Shown: in pieces, positions 22,352 to 25,146 of the stretch
Layout of the letters: the number at the start of each line of letters is the position of its first letter
Numbering within the stretch: position 1 is the first letter of the stretch
Assembly: GCA_964504665.1 (NCBI GenBank)
Contig: CAZDEH010000011.1
Coordinates: forward strand, 1 to 25,146
Length of the DNA stretch: 25,146 nt
Reading direction: 5' to 3'
DNA from: STC-54 sp964504665
GTDB lineage: Bacteria > Patescibacteriota > Microgenomatia > Daviesbacterales > UBA10151
The notes under the pieces: model-generated
What the model saw: the letters and a program-made list of their open reading frames with translations, nothing else
Database searches by the model: none
Told to the model about the DNA's origin: nothing
Translations under genes and position numbers: made by a program

Positions 22352-22858
22352 ATGTCTGCAGAAGTGCCTAAAGCATTATTAGATAAGCTAGTTGATATTC
22401 CAGGGATAAAAAAAGAAATGGACGCAACTTCTCCCAAAGCAATGGAGTGGTTTTTATTTAGAAAAGCAGCAAAAATGATTCGTTGTTATGGTAATGGTGA
22501 TAAAGATGAGCCTAAAAAAACAGATACTCTTTTAACAAATATTGGTAGTGAGAGAATCTCCCTAAGACTTTCAGAGAATGTTCCTGGTTTTCTACTACGG
22601 ATGGAATTATTGCCTCAACAGTCTGGAGGTGAGGCAAAGGTTCTGGATATAGTAATTAAGGGGAGAGGTTCCAAATGGGGAGAAGAACCAATTAAACCTG
22701 ATCAATTAAGAACTGTTCTTGGTCTTACAATCTACCTTGAAGACTCTGGTTTATCACCCAGAATGGGTCCTGGGGAAAGATGGCAAATTCAGCAAGATAT
22801 GAAATTACCCATGAGTTTTTGGATGCGAGAGTGGGGTTATCGACGATATGGCCCTTAG
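22352..22858 (+). CDS. Hypothetical soluble protein
   Basis: A 168-residue protein with no signal peptide or membrane segment. N-terminal half is helical and basic (DKLVDIPGIKKEMD, MEWFLFRKAAKMIRCYG); the middle has strand-like stretches (ERISLRLSENVPGFLLRMELLP, KVLDIVIKGRG); the end is Trp/Arg-rich (SFWMREWGYRRYGP). I do not recognise the family and see no catalytic motif. It has its own strong promoter and is followed 21 bases later by another unknown gene on the same strand, so the two may share a transcript. Confidence 0.75.
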   Translation: MSAEVPKALLDKLVDIPGIKKEMDATSPKAMEWFLFRKAAKMIRCYGNGDKDEPKKTDTLLTNIGSERISLRLSENVPGFLLRMELLPQQSGGEAKVLDIVIKGRGSKWGEEPIKPDQLRTVLGLTIYLEDSGLSPRMGPGERWQIQQDMKLPMSFWMREWGYRRYGP

Positions 22859-22879
22859 GTAGTATAAGTATTAGAAAAT

Positions 22880-23578
22880 ATGCTCAAAGGTTTTTCTTCT
22901 GTTGTATTAGTTATTTTGGGATTAGTAGTAATTAGCTTGATTGCAGGTGGAGCTTATTTAGTGGGGAGAACTAGTATAAACAAAGAACCATTACCAGCTA
23001 TTTCCGAACCTCAACCTATAAAGCAAGTATCTCCCACTACAATCATTTCATCTGCTCCTGAAGTTAAAAGCTATCCTGGAACCAAAGAATATATCTCTCA
23101 AAAATTAAAAATCGCTTTTAACTATTTACCCAAGGTTGATGGAACCATATTTCAGATTAAAGAAGTTGGGGATAAAGTTTACATTGGTATTAGTACTGCG
23201 AAGGCTGAAGATGGACAGTTTGTGCAGGTATTTTCAAAAGATCCCCAAGATAGTTTAGAAGAAGCTATTAAGAAAAAATTCTTGAGTGGCAAGTCTGAAA
23301 AGGATTGTTTTGTGGTAGATGCCCCAGCACCTTTTAAAAATTATCCTGCTAATTACCAAGCTGTAGTAATTTCTTTTCCTGAACCAACCAATAATGATGA
23401 TCCTTGGTGGAATGGAACAGAGAAGTGTTCTGCAGATTATGCCCAGGCTAATGGAATTAGGTACTTTTTAGGTGATAGCCTCCATCCTGATAAGCTATTA
23501 TTTTTTAGTATCGGTCAATATAGTATTGATGCTGGTCCAAACCTAACCTGGCAAGACACTATTCGTTTTCTAGATTAG
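22880..23578 (+). CDS. Hypothetical membrane-anchored external protein
   Basis: A 232-residue protein with an N-terminal membrane segment (about 7-28; VVLVILGLVVISLIAGGAYLVG), a Pro-rich stalk (36-62) and a soluble domain facing outward that reads QKLKIAFNYLPKVDGTIFQIKEVGDKVYIGI... It has two cysteines (near 153 and 190), able to form a disulfide, and a DDPWWNGTEKCSADYAQANGIRYF stretch with aromatics. The pattern of anchor, Pro linker and small beta-rich domain is common in Patescibacteria, but the family is not recognised. There is no ribosome binding site before its ATG. Confidence 0.75.
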   Translation: MLKGFSSVVLVILGLVVISLIAGGAYLVGRTSINKEPLPAISEPQPIKQVSPTTIISSAPEVKSYPGTKEYISQKLKIAFNYLPKVDGTIFQIKEVGDKVYIGISTAKAEDGQFVQVFSKDPQDSLEEAIKKKFLSGKSEKDCFVVDAPAPFKNYPANYQAVVISFPEPTNNDDPWWNGTEKCSADYAQANGIRYFLGDSLHPDKLLFFSIGQYSIDAGPNLTWQDTIRFLD

Positions 23579-23581
23579 TCT

Positions 23582-23692
23582 ATGAAAACTTATGCTTTTA
23601 TTGACAGCCAGAATTTAAATTTAGGCCATAAAAAAATGGGAGGCGTAACATATGACACACAAGCATATAATCGTTTTTCCCTAGTTGTGTAA
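23582..23692 (+). pseudogene. Truncated NYN-domain (PIN-like RNase) gene, N-terminal piece
   Basis: From the ATG at 23582 the frame reads MKTYAFIDSQNLNLGHKKMG, the start of NYN/LabA-type proteins (IDxxNL.. with the first catalytic Asp), then loses similarity and stops at 23690-23692 after 36 residues. Intact members are usually 150-250 residues. No continuation was found downstream in any frame. The break point abuts the candidate structured RNA, so insertion or deletion linked to that element may have removed the rest of the gene. Confidence 0.65.
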
Positions 23693-24132
23693 AAAGTGGG
23701 TAGGGAAGAATTGTCTTGATTTAGAGACTTCTCTCCTTCTCTTAACCTACTCTTCCAAGTTTTAGAGCCTCTGCAGTAGTCATCCGGTTTGCGTTTCAGA
23801 CACAACGATGATTTGGCTCTCAGCACTCCTGTTTAACCTCAGCACTTACCGTCAGCTATCCCGATTTCTCGGGATCAGGAGTCACCTTATCCCTGCGTAG
23901 CGGATTATTCAATCACTACCCACAAAATAATTTCTAAAACAGGCTGGTTGTTATCGGGTTTGTTGGAAGTTTCCTACCCGAATGCCGCTCAACCTTGCAG
24001 AACTTTACTACACCTTTCGGAATTATAAGGGGTTCAGCTTATCCCTTCACCTGTTTTTTATCTACCTTCAGAAGGTAGACTTTCAAATGAAGGCTACTCT
24101 TTGAGAAGGATTTGAAAATAAATTTTTAACAT
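23690..24132 (-). ncRNA. Candidate structured non-coding RNA of unknown class
   Basis: A 550-base gene-free stretch holds several helices. The long-range pairing GTGGGTAG (23696-23703) with CTACCCAC (23916-23923) encloses two domains. One has ACTCCTG (23825-23831)/CAGGAGT (23876-23882) stacked directly on ATCCCGA (23858-23864)/TCGGGAT (23869-23875). The other has AGAGCC (23764-23769)/GGCTCT (23815-23820) with an inner TCATC (23780-23784)/GATGA (23807-23811). A further hairpin CGGGT/ACCCG lies at 23955-23980. On the minus strand the 23858-23875 hairpin has a GAAA tetraloop, a TTGACA promoter lies upstream and five T follow the outer helix, so the minus strand is favoured. It does not show the conserved cores of RNase P RNA, tmRNA, SRP RNA, or group I or II introns. 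Confidence 0.4.
24061..24079. repeat. Palindrome TCTACCT-N5-AGGTAGA
   Basis: A 7-bp inverted repeat with a 5-base loop (TCAGA), inside the 5' part of the candidate RNA. No T run follows it on either strand in the right place, so it is more likely a REP-like hairpin or an RNA helix than a terminator. Confidence 0.5.
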
Positions 24133-24139
24133 ACTAACT

Positions 24140-24169
24140 ATTTTAGTAGCAACACCAGGTGTCTGTCAA
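24140..24169 (-). promoter_or_regulatory. Minus-strand promoter with palindromic operator in the spacer
   Basis: On the minus strand: TTGACA (24169-24164), 18 bases, TAAAAT (24145-24140). The spacer holds the palindrome ACACC-A-GGTGT (24152-24162), a natural place for a repressor to bind. It points toward the candidate structured RNA, which would start near 24133. Confidence 0.55.
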
Positions 24170-24230
24170 TATATACAAAACGTATCAAATGTACACAATT
24201 TAGATTCATTTGCTTAATAGTATGTTTAGG

Positions 24231-24236
24231 TATAAA
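24231..24236 (+). promoter_or_regulatory. -10 box before the Phd/YefM-like gene
   Basis: TATAAA ends 10 bases before the ATG at 24247; a weak TTTGCT -35 candidate lies at 24209-24214. The leader would be very short. Confidence 0.4.
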
Positions 24237-24246
24237 ATGAAGAAAA

Positions 24247-24408
24247 ATGAAAAGTGTGACTGCAAAATATGTCAGACAAAACTTTGCGGAAATTTTAAAT
24301 GAAGTTTATTTTGGTAAAAAGAAAATTTTGATTACCAGATCAGGCAAACCTTTAATTGTTCTAACTAGTATTAAAGATTTTGAACTTTGGAAAAAAGATG
24401 ACAAGTAA
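24247..24408 (+). CDS. Phd/YefM-like antitoxin-type small protein
   Basis: A 53-residue protein: MKSVTAKYVRQNFAEILNEV, then FGKKKILITRSGKPLIVLTS and IKDFELW. This is the N-terminal DNA-binding fold of the Phd/YefM family (S.TEAR.NF..IL..V..G....ITR.GKP...L.S..D). The usual C-terminal toxin-binding tail is nearly absent, as typical members have 70-90 residues. Its last codons overlap the next gene by 11 bases, the layout of a toxin-antitoxin pair, but the downstream product is not a known toxin. It probably binds its own promoter region, which has an ACACC-A-GGTGT palindrome about 85 bases upstream. Confidence 0.75.
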   Translation: MKSVTAKYVRQNFAEILNEVYFGKKKILITRSGKPLIVLTSIKDFELWKKDDK

Positions 24409-24964
24409 CATTTATCAAATCAAGGTTACCTTAAAGGATACAAAACCTTCTGTTTGGCGAAGGATTCTTGTACCAAGTAGTATATCTTTGAATAGATTTC
24501 ATGAAATTTTGCAAATAATCATGGGATGGTCCGATTATCATTTACACCAGTTTACAATTGGAGCTAGAGAATTTGGTGAACCTTCAGAAGATGATGAGGC
24601 TTTTGGAATTGAGATATTTAATGACAAGAAGTTTTATCTCAATAAATTAGTTTTAGTAGAGAACTTTAAATTTGATTATTGGTATGATTTTGGTGATAAC
24701 TGGCATCATGATGTTGTGGTAGAGAAAATATTACAGAAGGAAGATTCTAAAAGTTATCCAATTTGTATTGCAGGCAAAAAAGCTTGTCCACCTGAAGATG
24801 TTGGGGGTACAGGGGGTTATGAAAAATTATTACATGCAATAAAGCACCCTGATAATCCTGAAGATGAATGGGAAAAAGAGTTGCTTGAATGGGTTGATGA
24901 AAATTTTGATCCAGAAGATTTTAATCTTGAAGAGGTCAATAAACAATTAAGGAAGAGTCACTAA
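24398..24964 (+). CDS. pRiA4b ORF-3-like protein
   Basis: A 188-residue protein from the ATG at 24398; a TTG at 24380 is in frame but lies deeper in the upstream gene. Family features: YQIKVTLKDTKPSVWRRILVPSSISLNRFHEILQ at residues 6-39, MGWSDYHLHQF near 43-53, FDYWYDFGDNWHHDVVVEKIL near 88-108, CIAGKKACPPEDVGGTGGYEKLL near 121-143, and the acidic HPDNPEDEWEKELLEWVDENFDPEDFN end. This is the Plasmid_pRiA4b_ORF-3 domain, found on plasmids and in accessory regions; its activity is unknown. It overlaps the Phd/YefM-like gene by 11 bases, so the two are translationally coupled. Confidence 0.88.
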   Translation: MTSNIYQIKVTLKDTKPSVWRRILVPSSISLNRFHEILQIIMGWSDYHLHQFTIGAREFGEPSEDDEAFGIEIFNDKKFYLNKLVLVENFKFDYWYDFGDNWHHDVVVEKILQKEDSKSYPICIAGKKACPPEDVGGTGGYEKLLHAIKHPDNPEDEWEKELLEWVDENFDPEDFNLEEVNKQLRKSH

Positions 24965-25114
24965 TATGAAAGTAGGCACAATCAACGAAGAAAAACATAT
25001 TTAGAATTTCACTTCAGTTTCCACCCTCCCAATCCCAGAAAAGAGAGAATTATAGTTGAAAGAGATACACTGGGTAGAATAGTTCACTCAACCCCTCCTC
25101 AATTTAAATTTTAG
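24965..25114 (+). other. In-frame open extension after the pRiA4b-like stop, possible gene remnant
   Basis: Directly after the TAA at 24962-24964 the same frame stays open for 49 codons (…TYLEFHFSFHPPNPRKERI, then VERDTLGRIVHSTPPQFKF) and ends at TAG 25112-25114. There is no start codon in this frame. It may be the C-terminal remnant of another gene or chance. The remaining bases to the window end show nothing I can support. Confidence 0.2.
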
Positions 25115-25146
25115 TTATGTTAGAGCATAAGGGTTATAGGGTTATT

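Noticed and set aside
23590..23826. A 78-residue open frame on the minus strand
   Set aside because: It lies within the candidate structured RNA and over the NYN fragment, shows no family resemblance or plausible start signal, and looks like chance.
23690..24132. RNase P RNA, tmRNA, SRP RNA or a group I/II intron
   Set aside because: I looked for the GAGGAAAGTCC core of RNase P, the tmRNA ends and tag, the SRP core, the group I P/Q/R/S elements and group II domain V on both strands and found none.

Overview
The window is AT-rich, densely packed and standard-code. Several traits fit a member of the candidate phyla radiation (Patescibacteria), perhaps the Microgenomates side: very short intergenic gaps, almost no Shine-Dalgarno sequences, a lone REP-type transposase with palindromic repeats, a NYN-protein fragment, and large copper/thiol membrane proteins of unusual build. 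This placement is inference from gene content. No rRNA or tRNA was seen.

Layout. (1) 1-2588: tail of a DUF559 protein, then malic enzyme and glutamate dehydrogenase in tandem. (2) 2601-9248: a mixed region. It holds a broken NlpC/P60 peptidase, a REP-associated tyrosine transposase with dispersed palindromes, a PAP2 phosphatase plus DgkA-type kinase pair for undecaprenyl carriers, an unknown gene split by an amber codon, a sugar-nucleotide synthase, a broken TspO gene, a small nucleotidyltransferase, a triple-hairpin array and a DEAD-box helicase with a long leader. (3) 9530-21038: the core of the window. It starts with a small membrane protein and an L,D-transpeptidase, then a two-component system (OmpR-type regulator and a kinase with almost no external loop). 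After these come DUF1573, a CcdA/DsbD-like channel, DsbA, an HMA-SafE-cupredoxin fusion, a small HMA protein, a CopA ATPase with an extra C-terminal domain, DsbB and a second DsbA. (4) 21053-25146: a phosphodiester glycosidase, two unknown proteins, a NYN fragment, a candidate structured RNA on the minus strand with its own promoter, and an overlapping pair of a Phd/YefM-like protein and a pRiA4b ORF-3-like protein.

How it works together. The main result is a 17-bp motif, CTTCATRNWWTCTTAAT, that is, a direct repeat CTTMAT-N5-CTTMAT with an 11-bp period. It occurs four times, each time 10 or 11 bp upstream of a -10 box. The promoters lie before DUF1573-ccdA, before dsbA/HMA-SafE-cupredoxin/HMA, before copA, and divergently before the L,D-transpeptidase next to the regulator gene. 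This geometry is what an OmpR/PhoB-type activator uses in place of a -35 box. I infer a regulon run by the adjacent two-component system. It would couple copper export, copper and thiol handling outside the membrane, disulfide chemistry and cell-wall crosslinking, and resembles in logic the proteobacterial Scs (suppressor of copper sensitivity) systems.

Many start codons lie 7-15 bases after a -10 box, so leaderless or nearly leaderless translation looks common. At least three genes carry single-site lesions and one is truncated. These are either real decay or assembly errors.
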